From Gamsiella multidivaricata (taxonomy: Eukaryota; Mortierellomycota; Mortierellomycetes; Mortierellales; Mortierellaceae), in NCBI RefSeq assembly GCF_025024155.1, contig NW_026251763.1, positions 206,511-270,510 on the forward strand: DNA of 64,000 bases. The letters run 5' to 3'. Positions 35,774 through 46,387 of the stretch are shown piece by piece. The translations under genes and the position numbers were made by a program. Each line of letters opens with the position of its first letter. The first letter of the stretch is position 1. Below the pieces are notes generated by a model. That model ran no database searches. It was not told the origin of the DNA and saw only the letters and a program-made list of their open reading frames with translations.

Positions 35774-37198
35774 ATGAAGATATTAAAACGCCGTTACCAC
35801 AATCCTAAACGCCATAATGCTACCTTCCGTCAAAGGTGCCTTCAGCAAGTCGAGGCCGTCATAAAACCCCAGCTCCTACTCGCCTCCCAGCGTCGCCCTA
35901 CTTGACTCTTGCTTCCTTCCCTTTTCGTTGGTTCAATCGTTCTCCATCATCACTTTTCCACCTCCCGCTACCTCGTTCCTCTGAAGCGCACTCGTATCTA
36001 CTCGGCCGAGTACCGCGACAAAGTCCTTTCTGGAGAAGACGAGGACCACTTTTACAACACGTTTCGAATATCGACACAACAGTTCGACTTTGTCGTTGAA
36101 TTGATCAAGGACGACCCTGTGTTCCATCGCCGGGGGAGGACGCCGCAAAGAACAGTCGTTCTTCAGCTCAAGATCGCGCTTTATCGCCTAGCCCACTATG
36201 GAGATCTAACCTCCCTCAGCAGCATCAGTCGAACTCTCGCCGTCTCTGTTGGTTCTGTCGACCGGTACACCAGACGATGCGTGCAGGCCCTGTGTGCGCA
36301 CATCACCGCGTACATCAAGTGGCCTTCTCCCAAGGAGAAGGAGGAGATCAAGAGACATCTCGGAAGGGGACGCTTTCCACACCTCATCGGAGCAGTGGAC
36401 GGCACGACGTTCCCCCTTGTACGAGCCCCACTTTCCGACAAAGACTCTTTTGCGACCAGGAAACATGACTATGCTGTTGGAGCCACTGCCGTCTGCGATC
36501 ACCGTGGCGTCTTCATTTGGTTCACCACAGGATACTATGGCACACGACACGACTCTGCGGCCTACAAGGAAACCGCGTTGTACACAGACAAGGGGAAATA
36601 TTTTTCTGCTGACGAACACCTCATCCGCGACTCGGCATACGCGCTCACCCCAACGCTTATCACGGCATTCAAGGGGAAGAATCAGCCTCGAGACCGAGAT
36701 TTGTTCAACAGGCGCCTCAGGGCATCCCGGGTCAAGATCGAACATGCCTTTGGGTGGCTCAAACAAAAGTGCCCTTGTCTCAAGGAGCTGCGGTTTGATT
36801 GCGGGGGGAGCGTCAATATGGGCTATTTTTCTCGGATCATCATGGCGTGCGTTGTGCTGTATAACATCGGCAAGATACATAATTTCAACTCGGACAATGA
36901 TAAAGAGTACGATATTGACGATGACAACCATAGGGACAACGGTGAAGAGGATAGCGATGACGAGGATAGCACCGATGGGGACAGCGACGGCGAAGACAGT
37001 GACGTCGAGGACATGGTAGGTGGTGATGATGTTGAGAGACGGGCTGCAGAAGGGAATCTGGATGTAATTGACCTTGAAGTCCTCCCTTATGGTGCATTTC
37101 AATCGTCATCGGAGAAAGCTAGATATGAAAAGAACCAACGACTTCTTGGAGAAAGAAAGCGTCAAGCAATTAAAGCAGCCATGGAAGCCATGGATTAA
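35774..37198 (+). pseudogene. Harbinger DDE transposase (DDE_Tnp_4), one in-frame stop
   Basis: Cleaves and joins transposon ends. A single frame from the ATG at 35774 to 37198 is interrupted only by TGA at 35903-35905. Before it lies KILKRRYHNPKRHNATF, after it LLLPSLFVGSIVLHHHF. The catalytic core is complete: first Asp in LIGAVDGTTFPL, second in GYYGTRHDSAAYKE, Glu in RASRVKIEHAFGWLKQ. An N-terminal helix-turn-helix-like region (LAVSVGSVDRYTRRC) precedes it. The C-terminus is a long Asp/Glu-rich tail and a basic end. There is no ATG between the stop and the core, so the TGA probably disables the gene unless it is read through or spliced out. A single C-to-T change at CGA would explain it. 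Confidence 0.9.
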
Positions 37199-37218
37199 AA
37201 ATCTACTCTTTATTACTG

Positions 37219-39404
37219 TCATCTTTTGGTTAGACTTGTTGATCGACTTTTGGGACTTTTGGGACTTTTGGAAGGACTTCCTGGCTGCGATCTTGATGGG
37301 TTTTCTGGTAAACCCACAACTTCAGTTAAAAAGTCAAGGTCCGGAAGCTTGAACGTGATCTCTCTATTGCTAAATCGCCGCATATCTTCCTCGCCCTCCA
37401 AGACCATCGCTCTCGATGATTTGCATTCCTTCATCTCTCTCAAAACAGCCAACTGGAGGTCTAACATCTTCCTCTCGTGTTCCCGCTTCTTTTCATTCTC
37501 GACGAGTTCCTGTTGCCTGATAGCGAGCTCCTTCTCCTTGAGGGCGAGTTCCTGCTCCTTGAGGGCGAGGTCATGTTTCCGCTTCGACTCCATCTGCGCT
37601 AACTCCAGCTGGCCACGCGACACCTCAGTGAACTCGGCAAGGGCTTCTGCCATTGATAGCTCAGAGGCCTTCTTCGACTTCGCTAAGACTGCTGCTGGTG
37701 TACACGACTGCGCTGGTTGGTCCCGCTCTTCCTGTTGGTTCCTCTGACGTTGATTTTGCTGCTGTCGACCTGGCGTTGGGGTCCGCTGGGCTTGCGGCGA
37801 TCGTCCTGGTGTTGAGGCCGACTGGGCCCGCTGCTGGCGCTCTGGCGCCGATGTTGACTGCGTTCCTTGACCCGACGTTTGACGCTCTGGACGGGGCCGT
37901 CTCACAAGCGTTTCCTCCTCGCTCTCTTCCTCATCCTCGTCCTCCACATCCACGTCGAATCGGTCGTTTGAACTCCGCGTATAGGTTGAGTTGTCCATCT
38001 TGTCTGGTTCGTCCAATGTACCTTGGCCATTCTCAGAGGTATCGTCGTCAATGTCCTCTCAGTCCGGACTATCGCGACGCGGTGGTGGCACATCGATAAG
38101 GCCATGATTCAGATTGCTGAGGGGATCGACCGTCTCTGTATCTGCTTCCCTCCATGTCGTGGACCATGTTTCCTCCAGAACGAAGTAGAATGGACAGATG
38201 TCCTCGATGACCCTCCTCCACTCCGCCTCCGGGGTGTTACCGAATCCAGATTCATTGCGTTTGGCGTCGGCAAGATTGAACTAGGACCTCATCTTGGCAA
38301 TCTTGTTCTTGACCTGCTTGTCAGTAATTTGGGTCCCGAAGTGATTGCTGAAGTCCTGCGCCATCTGCTCATAAATCCTGGCCTTTGGAGTTTTTCGAGT
38401 GGTGCTATCCCTCTCTCCTTGAAGCACACCGCTGATAGCAGGGTCCAGAAGTTGGGTCGCGATCCATATCGTCTGCTACTCAGTGAAGTTATGGCCTCCG
38501 TTGGACCCTGCACGTCTAGTGCCCCAGGAGGAAGATGGTTCCGAGGCCTTGATCGTGGCCGCACTAGGCTTCATCTCCTTGGGGTTGGGGGCGTCCGAAG
38601 GCGTAGAAGACATCTCCTTGCGCTTGCTAAAAGACCTCGAAGAAGAACTTGAGGAGAGGCTGGGTGTGATGGTCCAATTAATGCAGAATTCAGCTGCGGT
38701 GGAGAATGGCCAATTGAGACGTGATTACTGACTCCTCCCGGCAAAAACGAAGGAACGATAAGCGGAGTAGTGGCAAGAGAAGGATACTGAGCAGGAAGTA
38801 AGGGCGGTGACATGCTGACAGAAAGCAAGGGCGGCGACATGTTGGCAGGCAGGAGCATAGGTCTATCCATTGGCTATTATAAAAGGAATTAATATAGCTG
38901 CATTCCTATAAGCCGTCATTAGCCGCCATTGTTTTCAGCAAAGATAATTACCTGACGAGGTCTGCCGTATTGAGCGTGCTGAAGTGGTTTGCCATGGTAA
39001 AGCTGTTGCTGATTGTGCTGGTTATGCTGATTCGGCGCGTAGTAATGATGCTGCTGATACTGTTGGTGCTGTTGGTACTGCAGGTGTTGTAGTTGCAAAT
39101 GTTGTAGCTGTTGGGGTGTTGGTTGCTGTTGCTGTTGCTGCTGTTGTTGCTGTTGCTGTTGTTGTTGCTGCTGCTGCTGTTGCTGTTGTTGCGGTTGTTG
39201 TTGCGGTTGCTGGGGAAAGGATTGTAGCCGTGGAGTATCAGGTCGAAAAGAGGCTAGGGCTTGCAGCTCTTCATTTGGGAGAACGCGTTAGTCGAGCTCG
39301 TGTTGAATGGAGAAGCCGAAGGATGGGCGGATTCAGGCTGCGCTCCGATGGGATGCTCATCGTCGCACGAACGAGCTTGGGAAGCCGACACTTGAGAAGC
39401 AGAC
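37219..39404 (-). pseudogene. Harbinger Myb/SANT-like DNA-binding protein, decayed
   Basis: Partner of Harbinger transposases, which needs such a protein for nuclear import and end binding. On the minus strand, an N-terminal part (39404 downward) contains a long Gln run, an intron at 38874-38951, then SPPLLS-type low complexity. A Myb/SANT-like trihelix-type domain follows (TIWIATQLLDPAISGVL, ITDKQVKNKIAKM, EAEWRRVIEDICPFYF). The C-terminal part has a coiled coil made of KEQELALKEKELA repeats. The frame is broken by TAG at 38476-38478, TAG at 38281-38283 and TGA at 38059-38061, all in one frame, plus frameshifts near 38.65-38.7 kb and near 39.3 kb. The coiled-coil part alone is still open (37219-38016). 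Confidence 0.78.
39116..39215 (-). repeat. Poly-glutamine (CAG/CAA) tract in the Myb-like relic
   Basis: On the minus strand CAA/CAG codons run almost without break, interrupted by a few Pro codons. Read directly. Confidence 0.85.
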
Positions 39405-39586
39405 ATGGCAGCGAGTCGAACAATGAAGTGGATGAAAAGTGAATGGCAAGGTGAGTAGAGGGAGGGGATGGATCATAGCGTTCCTGCCAGCGAATCATCG
39501 TTGAGAATCACTTTAGTGTGTCGGCGAGAAGCAGGAAAAGGCTGCTTTCCACGGCCATCTTGATTCTGCTTCCTCAAGGTCGCACA

Positions 39587-39654
39587 GACATGGTTGCGGC
39601 CAATAGCAACCGAGAAGCAGTTTGGTGAGAAGCAAACCAGAATCAAAATCTTTA
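39587..39654 (-). repeat. Right terminal inverted repeat of Harbinger element
   Basis: Reverse complement of 35454-35521, ending TCAAAATCTTTA at 39654. Confidence 0.92.
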
Positions 39655-39890
39655 AGTTACTCACTTGAGATGACCAAAAATCAGCCAATCAACAACAGGG
39701 ATTTATGGGGTGCTTCTCTTCACCATCCAAGAGAACCGTGAACAGCATACATGGTACAAGGACGACAATAACTGCCGCTACAGTGCGTGTTGAAAAGCTC
39801 TGTTGGATACTACCGAAAGACGAAGGTATCTATTATAGAATAAAACACTCTTGGAGAAAATCCTTCAAGAACTCGTGGATTAATTGCATT

Positions 39891-40263
39891 TCAAGGGTTT
39901 GAAGGCAAGTCAAAATTGGTAAAATGATCATTTTCGGGCGCATAAAACGACTTATTGATTGCACTAATGACACTGTGTGGGTCCATAGACCCAGTTTTTA
40001 CATGAACTATTTGATCTATATAACGTAATGCAGGCAATTTTGTTGAAATCCATGAGGTGTTCCTGAGTTCTTGGCTGCTATATACTGGGAAAGTCATATT
40101 TTTCCGACCAAGGTGACTTTCGAGCCAGAGAATTCATGCTTTGGTCTATGTACATGGTTGCGCTTGTGTACTGGCGAACTTTTTTGGGGGTTTGACGATC
40201 TTCTATCATGCTCCGTCGTTTTTTATTGTTTTGGTGCAGAACAGTAATTGAAATAGATATCAA
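39891..40263 (-). pseudogene. Unidentified decayed protein fragment
   Basis: Two minus-strand frames join naturally across one frameshift near 40085: one ends KSPWSEKYDFP, the other continues VYSSQELRNTSWISTKLPAL and IDQIVHVKTGSMDPHSVI. The composition looks like a real folded protein rather than noise. I do not recognise the family. There is no start or stop context that would make a gene, so this is probably a relic. Confidence 0.35.
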
Positions 40264-40808
40264 GTCTAGTACTTAGACGCGTCTTTTTACATCCTGCAAC
40301 AACTACGGATATCAAACTTTCTCAGAAACCATTGAAGTCAGCTGGAGACATGTCTCCAAGTATCCTCTATCGACTTCAAAAGGAACAACCTCAATCGGCT
40401 ATGTTTTGGGGGACTTCACTCATATCGCTCTGCCATGACGCCTAGACTGTAGGTCTTACCTCCTATACCAATAGACCGTCTATAGGAGACAGGCACATAA
40501 AGACACTCCCTAGGGGAATTCCTCTCTTTTGGCGACTGTGGATCGACTCTACTTTGGTGGAAAGGACGACTGTAGTAGATCATTGTTTCGGTCTGATAGA
40601 TTCGCAGGGACACATTGTTATAAAAAAGAGATCTTGTGCAGGCCTCTGTTCTGGGATTTGGTAAGTATAAAGGGCGAGTAGTTGGAGTGGTTGATCATCT
40701 CTGCTCTTCAATGACGATACGCATCTTTTCTAATGGCTGCGGAACGAGCAACAGGTCTTAGGATTCTGTTCTGTCCGTGGAAGATACGACGGCAGGGCGC
40801 ATGCCTTC
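40264..40808. other. Interval with no gene recognised
   Basis: No protein pattern or repeat of note. It separates the unidentified relic from the exchanger relic. Confidence 0.4.
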
Positions 40809-41533
40809 CATCGAACAGCAGCGCAGACATCCTCTTCGTTACTCGCCTTGTCATGCACGTCTCTGCTCATTCCCACTGTTTTTGTCGCTACCATCCATGA
40901 GGCCGACCAGACACATGCCATTCGGCGCCTTTCGTACGGGACATCGATTGTGCTTCTGATCGCATACGTCCTATATATGCTCTTTCAGCTCGACGCACAC
41001 CCATTTGTTTACGCCCGAGAACGAAAACGACAATGATGCGGCCAGACTCAGTGCTTCCACTCTGGTTGGATGCCGTCGTACTTGTGGTGGTTACAGTCGC
41101 GGTAGCGTTCTGCGCAGATTATCTCGTCGCGTCCATTATGGGTCTCTCAGACTCATGGAATATCACCCCGACCTTTATCGGACTCAGTCTACTGCCCATT
41201 GTCGGTGGCGTGGCAAAGAACATCTTCGAGCAGATGATAGCAATTCGGATGGCAATTGAGACCCGAATGGACCTGATGATAGGTGTCGCTATCGGCACAA
41301 CGATGCAGATCGCCCTATTCATTGTGCTCCTAATGGCCATTAACGATTGGATCATCCATGAGCCCATGGCGCTGTTCTTCGGTACATTCGAGACATGTAT
41401 CCTATTCATCTCTGCCCTCGTTGTCGACTACTTAATCCAGGGCGGCAAGTCCAACTGGTTTACGGGAGTTATGCTTTTGAACACGTACGTGATCATTGTT
41501 ATCGCGTTCTACTTTTATAATGCACCCGCTTAA
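40809..41533 (+). pseudogene. Ca2+/H+ exchanger (CAX/Vcx1 type) relic, C-terminal half
   Basis: CAX proteins load Ca2+ into the vacuole. The fragment begins in the middle: LLALSCTSLLIPTVF and LSYGTSIVLLIAYVLYMLFQL (membrane helices typical of the CAX family). An acidic loop follows in another frame (FTPENENDNDAA), then a third frame from ~41033 with LPLWLDAVVLVVVTVAVAF, a long C-terminal set of helices and GGKSNWFTGVMLL. The frame changes twice within ~60 bp with no evident intron. The second alpha-repeat should read GNxxEH, but here it is LPIVGGVAKNIFEQ, so the ion-binding Glu is gone. The N-terminal half is missing. I read it as a dead, truncated copy. The last 167 codons have nevertheless stayed open. 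Confidence 0.75.
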
Positions 41534-41804
41534 TACACTCATTTCAAGTCAACACCTATACACACAAAGAAAAAAACCCTTCAACACTAGGCCGCGACTA
41601 GATGAATGGAATAAAACGCACCGACGAAGAAGTTGGAGTATTTAAGTCTAAGCAGAGGACATTATTGCAGGCAGATTGATGTTTATTGCTGAATGTTTGA
41701 GCCGGGTGTCTACCATCGAACCTTTTGCGTTTGAGAATAAAGTGCAGTGGTTGGTATATGTGTTCCCGTACATGTACATCAATGTACTATTCTGGGCTGC
41801 GGAC

Positions 41805-42556
41805 TTACTTATCCTTGAGGTCTACTCTCCATGTCAGCGTAAGCTTTGCAACGGTTTCAAAGGCCGCATTCTTAATTAGGACCTCGTTAACAACCTCCTT
41901 GACCTCTCTGTCCTTCAATTGCTGAACGACTGAGCTAGCAGTGAGCAGTCCACGAGATACTTTGATATACTAAAAATGCAGTGAGGGGAAGAGGTGTTAG
42001 AGCAAATATTAAGAACTCCTTATCTTCATGCCCTTCTGCTAACTAGACGCCTCACCTCGGCATTGATATTGGTGAGGATAGCGCGGTCCTTCTTGCCGAG
42101 CAACGTAAACACTGCGAGACCACCGACAGTCTCCCCGAATGTAATCAACGCCGCTGCATGGACGCAGCGGAATGGATTAGAAATCTTTTTGGTCTCCTAT
42201 TCAATTCCAATTGCAACATATCCGGTTAATCTTCCAGTGCTTTTCGATAGTTTTGCTCGATAAACCAAACCAACCGATACAGTAGCATGATCACATACCT
42301 TCATGACTCCACACGCCTTGCCCTTCCTCAATTCAGTGATGCGGAAATTGATGGATCGAGAGTAGGGGTTGGCGAAACCGACGACAGTCGAAAAGATCCA
42401 AGCTCTCATACGGATGGGCAAAAGGCCGATATTATTGAGGGCCTCCCAAACTTGAAGAGGATCTCTCAGGGCGCCGAGTTTTTTCACGAGAATGGCGGCG
42501 AAGATGGCCAACGCCAAAAAGGCGATGGCTAGGAATGCGATTTTGAAGCTGTTCAT
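41805..42556 (-). CDS. DUF4442-like (hotdog-fold) protein with N-terminal membrane anchor
   Basis: Minus-strand exons 42299-42556, 42056-42196 and 41805-41969, all in phase, give 187 residues. Residues ~4-24 (FKIAFLAIAFLALAIFAAIL) form a hydrophobic helix, a probable signal anchor. The rest includes NPYSRSINFRITELRKGKAC, NPFRCVHAAALITFGETVGG and LTNINAEYIKVSRGLLTAS. The central VHAAAL..FGET..G pattern is typical of PaaI/DUF4442 thioesterase-like hotdog folds, where this helix lines the active site. The family assignment is from pattern memory; the substrate is unknown. The gene structure itself is well supported. Confidence 0.72.
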
Positions 42557-43715
42557 TTGTTGTTGTTTTTTATCCTGTTGTGTGTATTGTTTCCTGCGGA
42601 GAAGTTGATCCTAGGGTTCAAGTCTTGGGCTTTGATTCAGATCCTATGCCCAACAAATACGCGCACAGAAAACCATGGGTAATATTAGTATGGACGTACG
42701 GGGAAGATTCTTCTCAGCCTTGAAACAAAAGGCGTGCAATCCCAACTGATCTCTCATTCGCGGCGTGTTTTGAAAAAGGAATTGTCTCGATACAAATCTG
42801 ATGTTGAGAAGGCATCAGTATGCTGTTGATCGCTTACCAAGAGAGCTCTGCTATGTCGAATCGATCTGTTTGGCGAAGGGAGCGATGAGAAGTGTGTGAT
42901 CGAGGAAGAATCAGTAGCGCTCGGACGGAGGTAGAGTATGGTTGCGCAACGCACGTGTAAATTCATGATTGAAACTGTAAAACGACTGGAAGGGCAATTG
43001 GCCAATCGAATGCATCGCCCTTCAATGCCTGCTGCTCAGCTAGTCCACCAATAGCCACCACTTCTTCACGCGATCGATAGACATGTAATGTGTAATGCAG
43101 TTGATATGCAGTACAGTTGACGCGTATGTAAGTATTCATTTTACATTATCCTTTACCAATTGCTTGTTCTCCTGTGCCCATTCTGCCAAGAGTATCTGAA
43201 CCGTGGCTCTTCCATCTAGACTACCGCATCCTAGCTGTTGCGGATCGAGTTCCATATTGACCTCTGGATGTTTTTTTGTGGGACGTTTCAAAGTAATGTT
43301 AAAATATGTCGTGTTCAGATAGCCGTTCGCTACACCATGTTACGCATGCATATTTGGCTGTCATCAAGGGCATGTCGCGCTAGCTTGCTGAATACATTCA
43401 AGGCATGTAAAGATACAGGGTTTATGTGCAGAGGTGAATGAGAAGCAAGACTCATGATGAGGATATGGGGGATCCAACTGAATAGAGGCTGGTGTTCTAT
43501 GACTATGATACGGTAAATAAGTCGAGAGTCTTGTTAAGATAATCCGAGGCTCTCAAATCCCACCAAAAGAAGGCTAGAAACATCCTCTAGATCATTTTTC
43601 GCCGGGGAACAAAATAAAACGATGGGTGGGCGATTACAATGGCCTGTATGTAAAGAGAGCCCCTGGGAACGTGGATGAGGACGGATCTCTTTGTGATCGC
43701 ATGCTATGACCCATC
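42557..43715. other. Interval with no gene recognised
   Basis: About 1.2 kb between two minus-strand genes. It should contain the promoter of the DUF4442-like gene and the 3' region of the next. I see no domains, repeats or RNA genes. Confidence 0.45.
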
Positions 43716-44425
43716 TTAGACTGGCGTCGGTGAAAGAACACCTTGGACAATGCGGATGCTGCTTGCAAGATGCGGCGGTTCGAGGTTGTAATATTGTTTG
43801 AATCGCTGGAAATAAGGCTCTCCTTTACAATCGGTGCTTGTGTAGAGCACAAACGAGTGGTTTCGGGAGCCGACAAACGACTTGACCTTCATGGGACTAT
43901 CCAGAGTAACACATCCACAGCCTGTCACCACATCAATTTCGTCTTTAAAGGACGGCCTCGCAAACAAGCGAATAATGCCGATCTCGAGGGCGAATGTATC
44001 TGGCAAAGACGGCGATCGTTCAGTCCAGCAGCTTTCCATGACTTGATCCGTAATCGGGGAGTAAAGGACACCGTGATGACGATTTGAGTGGCTGCTGCTA
44101 CCGCTTGTCGCTCCGGCTGGTGCTGGTATTTGGTTAGTGGTAATAACCGTGGGTGGCAGCGTTCGGTGCATCATTTCCCTGTGTTCAACGAGGGGGATGA
44201 AGATGCTTGGTATGTCTGGTAGCTGTACGGAGAGATTGGCGAATATTGGCGATGGAGTAGCGGCTTGCCGCTGTACGTGGGATTCAGTTCACGAGTTGAG
44301 GTCGCGATGCGTTGTACCGTTGAAAGAGGCGAATTGTAGGACAAGGTCAAGGTAGGGGCTGGTGCAGCATCGGTGGTGAAGATAATGAAGGTTCCTGCGA
44401 ACATTTGTGATAAGATATATTGCAT
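43716..44425 (-). CDS. Hypothetical small protein, possibly secreted
   Basis: Exons 44277-44425 and 43716-44178 (intron GT at 44276, AG at 44179) join in phase and give 203 residues. The N-terminus MQYILSQMFAGTFIIFTTDA has a hydrophobic core followed by APAP, compatible with a signal peptide. The middle is Ser/Pro/His-rich. The C-terminal ~100 residues carry Cys in VTGCGCVTL and STDCKGEPYF and a beta-rich look (VKSFVGSRNHSFVLYTS). I do not recognise the family; small Cys-containing secreted proteins of this type are common in soil fungi. The start could lie further upstream in the same frame (to 44590), which would overlap the region in front of the eIF3j gene. Confidence 0.5.
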
Positions 44426-44681
44426 GGCGAGAGAGGTGAGGAGAATGGTGGTAGGGGCTGTAGGAGTATATGTCTCGATACAAAAGAATGCACCAAGGAC
44501 GGGATTGGCTTGTTGAGTTTTTAGCGCGCGAGGAGATCTTGCTTTCAGGCACAGATGGCACTGACCAGACCACACCACATCAGACATCATATTTACCCTT
44601 AAGCAGCCCTTTTGTTTTGCTCAACGAAGGTTTTTTGCGGTCTCCTTCACCTTTCATTCTTCACACATCCAGCTTGCCGCC

Positions 44682-46133
44682 ATGTCCGACTGGGGTGCGT
44701 AATCAACAAAAGAAAAGCGACGGAACTACACCGCTACATACAACAAGGCAACAGAGGCTTATCTCAGGACCATTCATTGCGGGACTATCCGTTGCCTGAA
44801 GCTCTGCACTGCATCAAGATATTGCTCTTGAGTGACTCGACTATACCAGTTTGCTAACGGAGCGAACCTCTCGTGTGCCTATAGAAAACGAAGACGTAAT
44901 TGAGGCACCCGTTATCCCCGCCAAGAAGCAGTGGGACGATGAAGATGTAGACGATGACGACATCAAGGTGAGTTTGGAGACGATAGTTTGTTTGCAGACA
45001 GCAATTGCCGCACTTTCTTTTTTGGACAATGGCACATTGCATGAAACAGCAGATATGGAAGCAGGCATGTTTTGCTGCCTGACTAATGCTGGGACGTCAG
45101 ACGACGTTGCTGGGGCATATCGGCCACAGGGCAGAGCAAGGAATATCAATGAACAAGTAATCTTTCGCGGCAACTCACAAAGCAATGAACTTGGAATCAT
45201 AGGAGGACTGGGATGCCAGTAGTGAGTCTGAATCAGAGGAGGAGATCAAGAAGCCAGTTGTCAAACCCCCCAAGATGACTTTAGCCGAGAAGATTGCTCA
45301 GCGCAACGCCGAGGCCGAACGCAAGAAGCAGGCCATTTTGGAGAAGAAGGCCGTAGGTGAATCACACTGTTTTCTCGAGACGTCGCCGCTGTACATGTAT
45401 GAGAGCTATGTGTTTTAATTGCACGTTTCGTGTGTTTGTCAATTATTTAGCTCATCCCTGAGGAAGAGACCGAGGAGGAGAAGTTTGCGCGTCGTCAGCG
45501 TGAAAAGAACGCCATTATTGAATCGGATCTTGCCAATGCTGCCGATCTTTTCAGCGGTGTCAAGGTCACTGATGGAGGTATATTCACGCCGATATTCGCT
45601 GTTTCAGGTTTAGAAGCATTATTTTGAAACATGGACTTTGGACATTAGATCAACTACTCATCTGTCGCTCAACATGGAATAGTTGTAGGACCTGCAAGCA
45701 ATCTCGAGACCATGAGGCCTAAGACCAAGGACCAGTTTAGCGAGTACACCACCGAACTTGTCGCTCTTATTCAGAAGCACGAGGTAATAGCACGACCGAA
45801 TGTAGTATACGGCTGCACCAATGGCGGATATGTCAATGCTGCAGTGTCATAACTAAACGCTTATTTTAATGTTAATAGAAACAAGGCCTGTACGTCTCCT
45901 TCTTGGAGGGTTTATTCCGCGAGCTCGCTCAGGGATGCCGTGATGTGGATGTGCGCAAGTTCGCCACCACTTTGACGACCTTGGCCAACGAGAAGCAGAA
46001 GGCAGCCAAGGACGCCCTGAAGACCAAGAAGAAGGGCAGCAGCAAGCCTTCGCTAGTTGCAGCCAAGGTCAACACAGTCGTCGATACGAAGGATTACAGC
46101 AACGACTATGACGAGTTTGACGACTTCATGTAG
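44682..46133 (+). CDS. HCR1: Translation initiation factor eIF3 subunit J (Hcr1)
   Basis: Loosely bound eIF3 subunit that helps 40S mRNA-channel closure, and termination and recycling in yeast. Exons 44682-44694 (only 13 nt), 44885-44967, 45203-45352, 45451-45577, 45683-45783 and 45879-46133 give 242 residues, the usual size. Signatures: N-terminal MSDWEN and acidic KKQWDDEDVDDDD, EDWDASSESESEEE, KPPKMTLAEKIAQR, ETEEEKFARRQREK, DLANAADLFSGVK, KTKDQFSEYTTEL and the C-terminal YDEFDDFM, all typical of eIF3j. The exon at 45683 could instead start at 45689 (two AGs six bases apart), which changes two residues. The tiny first exon places the ATG almost alone. Confidence 0.95.
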
Positions 46134-46387
46134 AAAGATGAATACTCGAGAAAAATAAACACGCGCTATATTTTGCAGACACATGGCAATCATTCAACTT
46201 GGCTCTGTGTGGAGTACAAGTCACAGTGGATAGTTACGACAATCACAAGGGACTACGCTCCTTCCCCCAACCCAAAAAGCGCACGCACTCAACTCAGGAA
46301 CGGAACAAAGGCCCATCATCATCATCCAGCTCCTAACAGCTTTCTGTGTTCCTACACATCACCAGGAAAGCATTTACATCGAGCGCT

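Larger units (their letters stand above)
35454..39654. mobile_element. PIF/Harbinger DNA transposon, 4.2 kb, with terminal inverted repeats
   Basis: The ends are inverted copies of each other: 35454-35521 (starting TAAAGATTTTGATTCTGGTT) and 39587-39654 (the reverse complement), 68 bp with one mismatch by my reading. Between them lie the two genes expected for Harbinger: a DDE transposase (+) and a Myb/SANT-like protein (-), convergently arranged. Harbinger elements usually duplicate a 3-bp TWA target. Here TAA at the left edge and TTA at the right edge are part of the repeats, and I cannot assign a clean duplication. Confidence 0.92.

Noticed and set aside
36206..37102. 298-codon minus-strand frame opposite the Harbinger transposase
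   Set aside because: Fully antisense to the conserved DDE core; no domain or splice signals.
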